DNA from: Rhodothermales bacterium
GTDB taxonomy: Bacteria; Bacteroidota; Rhodothermia; Rhodothermales; UBA10348
NCBI GenBank assembly: GCA_013003255.1
Contig: JABDJZ010000589.1
Location: forward strand, 1-19,665
DNA: 19,665 nucleotides
Direction: 5' to 3'
Within the stretch, counting starts at the first letter, position 1. Each line of letters starts with the position of its first letter. Both the position numbers and the translations under genes were made by a program. The notes beneath the pieces were generated by a model. The model ran no database searches. It saw only the letters and a list, made by a program, of their open reading frames with translations, and was not told the origin of the DNA. Of this stretch, positions 1-6,662 are shown in pieces.

Positions 1-839
1 TGCCTGGACCGGACGGGTCCACAGATCTGGCCGTGGAGCCTGTGTTCTCGGTTGACCTAGAATGGATGGGTGGCGTGGTTCGGCCATTCATCCACTCCCG
101 AAACGGCGTCCGCCTTCAGTCCGCCGCAGATCTGTTCGGATTCGGAGGCACCTATCAGCCCCTTGGGGGCGACAGACTTGAGGGACGCCAGGCCGTGGAC
201 GAACTCGGGGTAAGCTTCCGGCCGGGCTGGCTCCACGTGCTCGGGAGCGTGGCCGCCTCGCGCACCACAGACGGGGCGGAGCGGGTCTTCAACGCTACGA
301 ACGACACGCTCTCGGTAGCCCCCTACACGGGACTCCGAACCCGAACATCTGCCACAGGCCGGCTCGGACTCCGGGAGTTCTCGCGGCGCGGGATCTACTT
401 CTGGGCGGAGGCAACTACCTCCCTCTATGCAGGGGACAAGGATGCCGTCGGTGAAACGGCCGAACTGGATGGGCGCCTTGAGGAGGCGGTGCCCGAACTC
501 TTCGGAAAAGCCGCTCTGGGCATTCGCGGCATCCTGTTCCAGGGTGACCTGGATGCGGACCTTTCCATTCGTGCGCGAGCCTGGACGGAACACCTGGGAC
601 TGCGATTTCACCCGCAAACGGGGCTGCTGGGACTCCCCGATCCGGCCTCTCGGCCGATTGAGCAGTCGATGGTCCTGGACCTCGTAGCCGTGGCCCACAT
701 CCGCACCGCGACCCTCACCGTGTCCCTTGAGAACTTTATGAGCGGGACCACGCTGACCCCGGGCAACCAGTTGATCCCTGACTATCCCTACCCGGAGCGT
801 CGACTTCGCTTCTCTGTGTTCTGGCCCATTCTTGACTGA
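1..839 (+). CDS. Outer-membrane beta-barrel protein, 3' part (porin or TonB-dependent receptor C-terminus)
   Basis: The reading frame is open from the left edge (codons in phase with base 3) to a TGA at 837-839, so only the last 278 or so residues are present and the true start lies outside. A GTG at 33 is in frame but there is no reason to treat it as the start. The visible protein is rich in alternating polar and hydrophobic segments with many Arg, Thr and aromatic residues, as expected of amphipathic outer-membrane strands. It ends in YPYPERRLRFSVFWPILD, where the last strand is aromatic-rich. Tails of the form 'YPxPxRxxRFxVxW' are familiar from Bacteroidota putative porins and TonB-dependent barrels (established knowledge from memory). 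I cannot tell which of these it is without the upstream plug or signal region. The substrate is unknown. Membership of an outer-membrane barrel class is fairly sure; the family is not. Confidence 0.7.
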   Translation, partial: PGPDGSTDLAVEPVFSVDLEWMGGVVRPFIHSRNGVRLQSAADLFGFGGTYQPLGGDRLEGRQAVDELGVSFRPGWLHVLGSVAASRTTDGAERVFNATNDTLSVAPYTGLRTRTSATGRLGLREFSRRGIYFWAEATTSLYAGDKDAVGETAELDGRLEEAVPELFGKAALGIRGILFQGDLDADLSIRARAWTEHLGLRFHPQTGLLGLPDPASRPIEQSMVLDLVAVAHIRTATLTVSLENFMSGTTLTPGNQLIPDYPYPERRLRFSVFWPILD

Positions 840-888
840 CGCGTAGGGGCGAGCACAACCTTTCGGCGACGTTGCGTATAACCGCGCC

Positions 889-1719
889 ATGCAGCCCTCC
901 CCGTACGAACAGAACGCCATCAAGGAGATCCAGGTGTGGCGGAATCCGCCGGATACCTGGTATGGCAAGCTCCGTGGCAAGATGGACGATGTCTGGAGCA
1001 CGGCCACCGACTTCGCGCGTCAGGTGCCGGGTGTCGAATGGACTATCGACAACATTGTCACGGGCCTCCTGGACCTGACGAACGAGATCACGCATGACTC
1101 GGTCTGGCGCGACGGCATCATCCGCGAGTTCGCCCGAAACGAAATTGCCATCAGCGACCTCGAAGAGATCCATGGATTGGACCTCGAGCAGATCGATACA
1201 GTCACCACGGGACTCCGAGCCAAGTACGTTTCGCTGGCCGGTGCAGAGGGTGCCGCGACGGGGTTTGCCGGCTTCGCCGGAATCGTCCCCGACATCGTGG
1301 CCCTGGTGGCGCTGAATCTTCGGGCGGCCGGCGAGTATGCCACCTATTGTGGGTTCGATATCACCGCACAGGAGGAACGCATCTATGCGCTACAGATCCT
1401 GGACTACGTCGCCAAGTCCAATGACAGCGCCAAGGAGTTGGCCATTGAGCCCGCGTACCGCGTGGTGAAGAAGGTGGCCACGAGCCAGAGCGTCAGTGCC
1501 ATCGAGCAGCTGGGCTTCAATGAGGCCGTGGAGCGCATCGCGCGCGCCATCGGAATGAACCTGACCGGCCGCAAACTGAGTCAGGTGGTCCCGGTGGCCG
1601 GAGCCGCCGTAGGAGCTGGACTGAACGTGCTGTACACCAGGAAGGTGTGTACCACCGCTCATTTTCTCTACCGCGAGCGGTTTCTTGAGCGCAAGTACGG
1701 GCGACCGGTGGTTGGGTGA
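889..1719 (+). CDS. EcsC family protein
   Basis: This 276-residue protein starts at ATG 889 and stops at TGA 1717-1719. It matches the EcsC protein family: a helical N-terminus beginning 'PYEQNAIKEIQVW', a central Gly/Ala-rich hydrophobic segment near residues 112-145 (GAATGFAGFAGIVPDIVALV) followed by 'NLRAAGEYATYCGFD', and a C-terminal 'VVPVAGAAVGAGLNVLYTR'. These match how EcsC proteins usually look. The molecular role of the family is poorly known; the name comes from the third gene of the Bacillus ecs ABC transporter locus, but no ABC transporter is adjacent here. No signal peptide is visible; membrane association through the Gly-rich amphipathic segments is likely (inference). There is no Shine-Dalgarno site before the ATG. 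A weak Bacteroidota-like promoter could be TTG 832-834, a 22-base spacer, then AACCTTTC at 857-864. The gene stands alone between the barrel gene and the peptidase. Confidence 0.85.
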   Translation: MQPSPYEQNAIKEIQVWRNPPDTWYGKLRGKMDDVWSTATDFARQVPGVEWTIDNIVTGLLDLTNEITHDSVWRDGIIREFARNEIAISDLEEIHGLDLEQIDTVTTGLRAKYVSLAGAEGAATGFAGFAGIVPDIVALVALNLRAAGEYATYCGFDITAQEERIYALQILDYVAKSNDSAKELAIEPAYRVVKKVATSQSVSAIEQLGFNEAVERIARAIGMNLTGRKLSQVVPVAGAAVGAGLNVLYTRKVCTTAHFLYRERFLERKYGRPVVG

Positions 1720-1766
1720 TCTCCCCGCCCCGGCGGCTGACGACTGGCGGCGGCATCAGGGTCAAC

Positions 1767-1786
1767 GGGGCCGAAATTCTGGCCCT
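1767..1786 (+). terminator. Weak candidate hairpin after the EcsC gene
   Basis: GGGGCC (1767-1772) can pair with GGCCCT (1781-1786) around an eight-base loop. This gives five Watson-Crick pairs plus one G-T pair, in the 138-base gap between the EcsC gene and the M23 peptidase. No run of T follows (the next bases are TCGCTC), so intrinsic termination is doubtful. It may be chance in GC-rich DNA. Confidence 0.2.
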
Positions 1787-1800
1787 TCGCTCAGACTCCC

Positions 1801-1829
1801 TTGGCCGAGCCGGTTGTGCGGCTACTTTG
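1801..1829 (+). promoter_or_regulatory. Bacteroidota-type promoter for the M23 peptidase gene
   Basis: TTG at 1801-1803 is followed by a 19-base spacer and then TACTTTG at 1823-1829. The Bacteroidota housekeeping sigma consensus is TTG-N19-23-TAnnTTTG, so this matches except that one of the two unspecified bases is missing. The predicted transcript would begin a few bases further on, leaving a short leader of roughly 20-25 bases before ATG 1858. The same TTG would be the most upstream possible start codon of the peptidase frame. Its fit as a -33 element, and the signal peptide beginning at 1858, argue that it is promoter and not start codon. Confidence 0.5.
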
Positions 1830-1857
1830 TGTAAACGCGCTCTCCCCGCCGCTCCCC

Positions 1858-3450
1858 ATGCTACCACCACGCCGTCCCTCGGGCCCGCTCCTCCTTGCGC
1901 TGACCGCCGTCTCGCTGCTGGCGGGCTACATGATGCTCCCGGGCGAGAGCCGACTCCCCATGTTGGAATGGCCGATAGGCTGGGCGAACCACGACGGCGT
2001 CTTCGTGCAACTGGGTCCGGACACCGATTCGGCCACCGGGTCGTGGACAGATTGGGAGTGCTATCCCCAGTTCACCTACGATGGGCACCGGGGTACGGAC
2101 ATCATGGCCTACAACTTCCGGCTCATGGATCAGGGCGTGCCGGTGGTGGCCGCTGCGCCGGGCCTCGTCACCTGGGTGGTCTCGGATCAGTTTGACCGCA
2201 ACTACTGGACACCCTACATCGGCCAGCCCAACGGCCTCAACATCCGCCACGCCGATGGCTCAAGCTCGCAATACTTCCACCTGCGCCAGCATTCCATCTC
2301 CGTAGTCCCGGGGGATCGTGTGGAGTCCGGCCAGTTCATCGGCTTCATCGGCTCCTCGGGCAGCAGCCCCAACCCGCATCTCCACTTCGAGCTCTGGGAG
2401 AACGGCATTTCGCGGGACCCCAATCAGGGTCCCTGTAATCCACGCCTGTCACTCTGGAGTACTGAGTTCGACCACCCCGGAGGATCAGATTTCACCCTGC
2501 TGGACTGGGATGTCTTTCTGGATACAGACCTTGCCGGTGCGGAAAACAACAATTACCTCGGCGACAAGCGGCTGAAGAACCGTCCGTTCCGACCGCTGAC
2601 CGTGGCAGCCTCCGAGCCGACGCTGGGCGTCTGGGTTCAGATGCAGGGGCAGATTGGTGCCGTCTATGAGGTGCGCGTTCTGGACCATGCCGGCAACGAG
2701 TTCGCCCGGCAATCCAAGGGAATCAGCTTTTCCCGAAGCGTGCAGTGGCACGTGCTCTATTTCGATTTCGACGCCGCCAGCATGGAGGGTCCCGAAGGCG
2801 AGTGGCAGGTTGAGCTGCTCCGGGATGGCCATCCCACCGAATCGCGCCGATTCCAGGTGGCCGATCAAACCACGTTCCCCCTTCGTTTTTTTCCTCTGGC
2901 AGGCAGAACTCTGCTTCACACCGGGAGCACGCTTAGAGACACGCTACGGGTACGCTCCGGATCCGGCACCGTCGCCTACGAATTGGTCGATGCGCCGGCT
3001 GGGGTGTCCGTCGAATCAGGGGTGACCATCGTTTCGGACAGTGCGGTTCTACCGACAAGGAATACGCATTTCAAGGTGGCCGCCACAGACTCGCGGGGTC
3101 TCGCGGACACCATGTACTACCACCTGGTTAACCCTAACGGGCCGCTGGAGGGGGTGGCCACCTCAGTCCGCCGTCCCGACGTTCCAACTGGTTTTCGGAT
3201 TCAGTCCGCCTATCCAAACCCGTTTGTGGATGAAGTCACGATCCTGCTGACTACCCGGGTCTCCGCCGACACGGAGCTGACTGTCTACGACATGCTTGGA
3301 CGCGAGGTGCGTCGTCGGTCCCTGGGGCACCTTGCCGCCGGGGATCACTCCATCTCCGTTGCGCGAGATCGGCTCGCTCCGGGAAACTACCTGGCGGTTA
3401 TCCGTGCTGGTTCAGGAACGGCGACCCACGGTTTGACCGTGCTTCCCTGA
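1858..3450 (+). CDS. Exported M23 family metallopeptidase with C-terminal T9SS sorting domain
   Basis: I place the start at ATG 1858 (530 residues). There the protein opens with a basic segment (MLPPRRPSG) and a hydrophobic stretch (residues 10-27), a Sec signal. The frame is open to 1801, but those 19 extra residues would bury the signal peptide and overlap the promoter. The peptidase M23 (LytM-like) fold covers roughly residues 70-190, with all zinc and catalytic positions visible: H77 and D81 (HRGTD), H141 (YFHL), H174 and H176 (HLHFELW). The family cleaves peptide cross-bridges in peptidoglycan or other Gly-rich peptides. Residues about 200-440 look like beta-rich Ig-like domains. The last 80 residues form a type A T9SS sorting domain with YPNPF at 452-456 and 'LTVYDMLGREVRR'. 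The enzyme is therefore probably carried across the outer membrane by the type IX system and released or anchored on the cell surface. The substrate cannot be read from the sequence. Confidence 0.88.
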   Translation: MLPPRRPSGPLLLALTAVSLLAGYMMLPGESRLPMLEWPIGWANHDGVFVQLGPDTDSATGSWTDWECYPQFTYDGHRGTDIMAYNFRLMDQGVPVVAAAPGLVTWVVSDQFDRNYWTPYIGQPNGLNIRHADGSSSQYFHLRQHSISVVPGDRVESGQFIGFIGSSGSSPNPHLHFELWENGISRDPNQGPCNPRLSLWSTEFDHPGGSDFTLLDWDVFLDTDLAGAENNNYLGDKRLKNRPFRPLTVAASEPTLGVWVQMQGQIGAVYEVRVLDHAGNEFARQSKGISFSRSVQWHVLYFDFDAASMEGPEGEWQVELLRDGHPTESRRFQVADQTTFPLRFFPLAGRTLLHTGSTLRDTLRVRSGSGTVAYELVDAPAGVSVESGVTIVSDSAVLPTRNTHFKVAATDSRGLADTMYYHLVNPNGPLEGVATSVRRPDVPTGFRIQSAYPNPFVDEVTILLTTRVSADTELTVYDMLGREVRRRSLGHLAAGDHSISVARDRLAPGNYLAVIRAGSGTATHGLTVLP

Positions 3451-3475
3451 GGCACACCGCCGCGCCAAGCGCCCG

Positions 3476-4084
3476 TCATTCCCTCCTGAACAGCGCGTAG
3501 ACATAGGGACGCGCATCTCCTGCCGGCGTGTGGTACACATGGTTCCACCGCTCCAGCACTCGGAAACCCGGACCGAGTCGCTCGGCCAGCTCTGAAGCGT
3601 CGTACTGGTGGACATCCAGGCCGGCACACTTGATGGCCCCGTCTCTGGCGAATTCGGCGAACAGCGCGTGACCTCCGCGCTTCAGGACTCGCCGGAGATT
3701 GTCGAAGTACCGCTGGATCTGTGACTCCGCCGTCAGGAAATGAAGGACGGCGCGATCAATCCACACGTCCACTCCTCCGAGAGCCGGTGGAAGCGGCTCG
3801 CTGATATCCTGGGACAGCCACGTCACCGGTGCGTCGGCCGGGACCTTAGCCTGAAGCAGTCGCAAGGCTTCCGGACTGATGTCATTTAGAACCAGCGTCG
3901 CGCCCTGGTCCAGCAGGGAAGATGCCAGGCCACTGGTACCGACGCCAGGCAGAAAGACGGTCTTGCCTTCCAGGGACCCGAGCACGGCCAGCCGTTCCAG
4001 CGTTGGAGACAGGTCATTTTCGAACCATCCCAGCCGCTCCGTTTCAGTGTCGGCAAAGATGCGATCCCAGTGTGTCGACGACAT
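3476..4084 (-). CDS. Class I SAM-dependent methyltransferase (small, type 11/12 or TPMT-like)
   Basis: I chose ATG 4084-4082, giving 202 residues. An upstream extension is open for 40 more codons but lies wholly inside the neighbouring gene and does not look like the family. The chosen protein begins 'MSSTHWDRIFADTETERLGWF', the usual opening of this methyltransferase group. The SAM-binding Rossmann features are clear: motif I at residues 43-52 (VFLPGVGTSG), an acidic residue D68 after strand two, 'SQDI' at 91-94, and 'VDVWIDRAVLHFL' at 105-117. The 'DRAVxHFLT' block is typical of small-molecule or protein methyltransferases related to the thiopurine methyltransferase group. The substrate is not predictable. 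Its start codon shares one base with the stop of the upstream RNA methyltransferase gene (TGATG on the minus strand), so the two are probably translationally coupled. Convergent with the M23 gene, with a 25-base gap that holds no obvious terminator. Confidence 0.85.
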   Translation of the reverse strand: MSSTHWDRIFADTETERLGWFENDLSPTLERLAVLGSLEGKTVFLPGVGTSGLASSLLDQGATLVLNDISPEALRLLQAKVPADAPVTWLSQDISEPLPPALGGVDVWIDRAVLHFLTAESQIQRYFDNLRRVLKRGGHALFAEFARDGAIKCAGLDVHQYDASELAERLGPGFRVLERWNHVYHTPAGDARPYVYALFRRE

Positions 4085-5046
4085 CAGAAGGGGTGGGTGT
4101 GTTCGAGTTTCCGGAAGCGACAGACAAAGAACGCCTCGAACTCGGTATCCGGAAGGACACGCACGGTGCGCGAGATTCGGGGATCGAACGTCTGGCCTTC
4201 CCACTCGCGAAGCGCGGGAGTTCGTGTGGGAAGGTCGAGGCCGATGGGCTCGATGGTGATCGCGGACCCGAACGTATCGAGGGCATGCTGGATGACGGCC
4301 TCGTTCTCTTCAGGAGCAAAAGAGCAGGTGCTGTACACGACAACCCCACCGGCTTTGGCGCAGTTGATGGCACTCTCCAGCAGGAGCCGCTGCTTGCCCG
4401 CCATGGTCTTCACCTTGCGCGGACTCCAGTGCGAGAACGAGTTGGGCGCGTCCGTCCGCATCTGGCCTTCAGTAGAGCAGGGAGCGTCAATCAACACTTT
4501 GTCAAAGTGCCCCGGCCGATACCGCTGCACCTTGATCCCGTCCCGATTGAAGGTCTTGACAAACGCGGCCTCATGCGTCCTGAGATTGCGCTTGAGGCGG
4601 TAGAATCTGGAACGGGACAACTCCACCGCGGCAATGTCCGCCCCGTGTCCCATCATCTCGGCCAGTTGCAGGGTCTTGCTGCCCGGTGAGGCCGCGAGAT
4701 CGAGGACCTTGTCAGCAGGGTCCGGATCAAGTACCACCGGCGGCACCATGCTGGATGGGTTCTGCACCCAGATGTCCCCGTTGAGAAACGCGGGACTCTC
4801 AAGCAGCTTCCAGCGATCCTCCGGCGCACATAGAAACCCGAACGAAACCCAGGGCAGCGGCGTTACCGGGATATCCAGTTGAGCCACCACGGCCTCGGGC
4901 TCGGGGCGCAGCCGGTTGACCCGGAATCCCACGGCACGCGGGCCCTCCATGGTCTCCCGGATCTCCCTGAACATGCCCGGGGGCACGATGCGCGTCAGGC
5001 GGTCCAGAAACGCCTGCGGGAATTCTTTCTCTGTGGTTAGAACCAA
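4084..5046 (-). CDS. RNA m5C methyltransferase, NOL1/NOP2/Sun (RsmB/RsmF) family
   Basis: The protein has 320 residues and transfers a methyl group from SAM to C5 of a cytosine in RNA, probably rRNA. An N-terminal RNA-binding part (residues 10-100) leads to 'WVQNPSSM' at 93-100. The SAM motif I follows at 115-125 (LDLAASPGSKT), then motif IV 'DAPCSTEG' with C190 and motif VI 'YSTCSFAPEENE' with the catalytic C241. Both cysteines of the two-cysteine mechanism are present. There is no N-terminal NusB-like domain, so it is not a classical RsmB. It also lacks the long C-terminal PUA-like part of E. coli RsmF (about 480 residues), so it is closer to the short family members. The only start available after the in-frame stop is TTG 5046-5044, with a purine-rich AGGAAAGGG ending about 7 bases before it. 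Which cytosine it modifies is unknown. Confidence 0.9.
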   Translation of the reverse strand: MVLTTEKEFPQAFLDRLTRIVPPGMFREIRETMEGPRAVGFRVNRLRPEPEAVVAQLDIPVTPLPWVSFGFLCAPEDRWKLLESPAFLNGDIWVQNPSSMVPPVVLDPDPADKVLDLAASPGSKTLQLAEMMGHGADIAAVELSRSRFYRLKRNLRTHEAAFVKTFNRDGIKVQRYRPGHFDKVLIDAPCSTEGQMRTDAPNSFSHWSPRKVKTMAGKQRLLLESAINCAKAGGVVVYSTCSFAPEENEAVIQHALDTFGSAITIEPIGLDLPTRTPALREWEGQTFDPRISRTVRVLPDTEFEAFFVCRFRKLEHTHPF

Positions 5047-5154
5047 CTTTATCCCTTTCCTCTCTCGGCCAAAAGCCTCATTCCGGCTCGGGTTTCCGCC
5101 TCATTTTGAGACTTTCATTTCCTTCCGCAAACCGGGTTAAGAGTTGCCCCGGAC

Positions 5155-5180
5155 GAGCGATATATGTACCATGCTCGCTC
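5155..5180. promoter_or_regulatory. Inverted repeat in the rsmB-like/clpX divergent gap
   Basis: GAGCGA (5155-5160) and its exact reverse complement TCGCTC (5175-5180) flank 14 bases that contain TATATG. It lies in the only divergent promoter region of the window (5047-5233), 54 bases before the clpX start. The arrangement suits a dimeric regulator's operator overlapping a promoter -10/-7 region, or the 5' leader hairpin of the clpX transcript. No convincing TTG-N19-23-TAnnTTTG promoter could be fixed in the gap. The function is a guess; six-base arms can arise by chance. Confidence 0.3.
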
Positions 5181-5233
5181 CTTTCACACAGCGGGCTATC
5201 GTTCTGGCAACCCTAAACGTGTGAATCCTGATT

Positions 5234-6508
5234 ATGGCGAACCGACGCGGCGAAGACGTCATCCGCTGTTCCTTTTGTGGTCGAACGGCCCACGAAGTCA
5301 CCTCCATGGTGGCTGGGCCTGACGTCTACATCTGTGACCGGTGCATCAACGATGCAGCGGGCATAGTCCGCAGCGACCTGACTACACATAAGCCTACCAC
5401 GGCAGCAGCCCCCGCAAGGCGGGCCAGCAGTGGAAGAAGGCTGTCTCCCCTGGAGATAAAAGCTGCCCTCGACGAATATGTCGTGGGGCAAGGCAGGGCA
5501 AAGAAGGCGCTCTCTGTAGCCGTCTACAACCACTATAAGCGCGTCGAGGGAGACGGCTTCTACCCGGACTTCGAGGAGGTCGAGTTGGAGAAATCCAATA
5601 TCCTCCTGCTCGGATCGACGGGAACAGGCAAGACCCTGCTGGCCCGGACCCTGGCGCGAATACTGGATGTCCCCTTCTCCATCTCCGATGCCACGGCGCT
5701 GACCGAGGCCGGGTATGTGGGCGAGGACGTCGAAAGCATCCTGGCGCATCTGCTCCACGCTGCCGACTTCAACGTCGAGCGAGCCGAGCGGGGCATCATC
5801 TACATCGATGAGATCGACAAGATTGCCCGCAAGGGGGACAACGCGTCGATCACCCGGGATGTCTCAGGCGAAGGCGTCCAGCAGGCGCTCCTGAAGATCC
5901 TTGAAGGCACGGTGGCTGGCGTTCCCCCGAAGGGAGGTCGCAAGCATCCGGAGCAGAGCCTGATCAACATCGACACGTCGAACATCCTCTTCATCGTGGG
6001 TGGCGCATTCGACGGGCTGGGAGAGATCATCGCCCACCGGATCTCAACCAACACCATCGGCTTCATGGCCGAAGGCGCCAAGAAGTACGACAAGAACGAT
6101 CCGAACATCTTCCAGTACGTGGAGCCGGATGACTTGCTGAGATTCGGGATCATCCCCGAACTGGCCGGACGTCTCCCCGTGGTTTCGGCGCTCGACAAGC
6201 TCACCGAGGAAGCGATGGTAGACATCCTCCTGCGGCCGAAGAACGCCCTGATCAAGCAGTACCAGAAGCTCTTCGCCATGGACGGCGTGGACCTGGTGTT
6301 CGAAGACGACGCCATCAAATCCATCGTTGGCAAGGCCCAGGCTCTGGGTACCGGCGCCCGTGGCTTGAGAAGCGTCCTCGAGGACACGATGCTGGACATC
6401 ATGTTTGAGATCCATTCGAAGAAGGACGTCTCGTGCTGCCGGATCACGGCGGGCACGGTGGACCATCGAAAGGATCCCGTCTACGAGGTCAGGAAGGCTT
6501 CGGCCTGA
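5234..6508 (+). CDS. clpX: ATP-dependent Clp protease ATP-binding subunit ClpX
   Basis: This is full-length ClpX (424 residues, the usual size), a hexameric AAA+ unfoldase that feeds tagged proteins to ClpP. The N-terminal zinc-binding domain has its four cysteines at C12, C15, C34 and C37. The AAA+ core shows Walker A GSTGTGKT (127-134), pore loop GYVGED (160-165), Walker B IIYIDEID (188-195), the RKH pore loop (GGRKHP near 234-239) and the sensor-2 arginine in 'GTGARGLRSVLE'. The ClpP-docking IGF tripeptide is present at 275-277, so it should still partner ClpP. No clpP is next to it, although many bacteria have clpP directly upstream; here the upstream neighbour is a divergent RNA methyltransferase gene. 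The gene is monocistronic, with a strong terminator 45 bases after the stop. The start ATG 5234 is followed at once by the expected zinc domain. Confidence 0.98.
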   Translation: MANRRGEDVIRCSFCGRTAHEVTSMVAGPDVYICDRCINDAAGIVRSDLTTHKPTTAAAPARRASSGRRLSPLEIKAALDEYVVGQGRAKKALSVAVYNHYKRVEGDGFYPDFEEVELEKSNILLLGSTGTGKTLLARTLARILDVPFSISDATALTEAGYVGEDVESILAHLLHAADFNVERAERGIIYIDEIDKIARKGDNASITRDVSGEGVQQALLKILEGTVAGVPPKGGRKHPEQSLINIDTSNILFIVGGAFDGLGEIIAHRISTNTIGFMAEGAKKYDKNDPNIFQYVEPDDLLRFGIIPELAGRLPVVSALDKLTEEAMVDILLRPKNALIKQYQKLFAMDGVDLVFEDDAIKSIVGKAQALGTGARGLRSVLEDTMLDIMFEIHSKKDVSCCRITAGTVDHRKDPVYEVRKASA

Positions 6509-6552
6509 TTCCGAACTCGACGGCCTCTCCGCCAGAAAGAGGCCCACTTTTC

Positions 6553-6588
6553 AAGGGCTCCAGCGCACCGCGTTGGAGCCCTTTCTTT
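6553..6588 (+). terminator. Intrinsic terminator after clpX
   Basis: AAGGGCTCCA (6553-6562) pairs perfectly with TGGAGCCCTT (6574-6583). The stem can be continued inward by GCGC/GCGT pairing to about 14 pairs with a three-base loop. The T-rich tract TTTCTTT (6582-6588) follows at once. This is a textbook rho-independent terminator. It ends the clpX transcript and separates it from the envelope operon that starts at 6663. Confidence 0.9.
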
Positions 6589-6662
6589 GTAGAGCTTTCC
6601 CGTGATCGGCGGACCAGCCTCACCCCTCATGCGTTTGCGCTGTGTTTGGGCAACAACGCTGA

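Noticed and set aside
57..1007. Minus-strand open frame (316 codons) opposite the barrel and EcsC genes
   Set aside because: It spans two plus-strand genes and their gap, and its translation has no recognisable domain.
3451..3475. Bidirectional terminator between the convergent M23 and methyltransferase genes
   Set aside because: The 25-base gap contains no stem with a T tract on either strand.
4085..4204. 40-codon N-terminal extension of the small methyltransferase
   Set aside because: It lies inside the RNA methyltransferase gene, and the family normally begins near 'HWDRIF'; the TGATG overlap gives a better start.
3922..4689. Plus-strand open frame (255 codons) across the two minus-strand methyltransferases
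   Set aside because: It is antisense to genes with complete catalytic motifs, and no family resemblance is visible.
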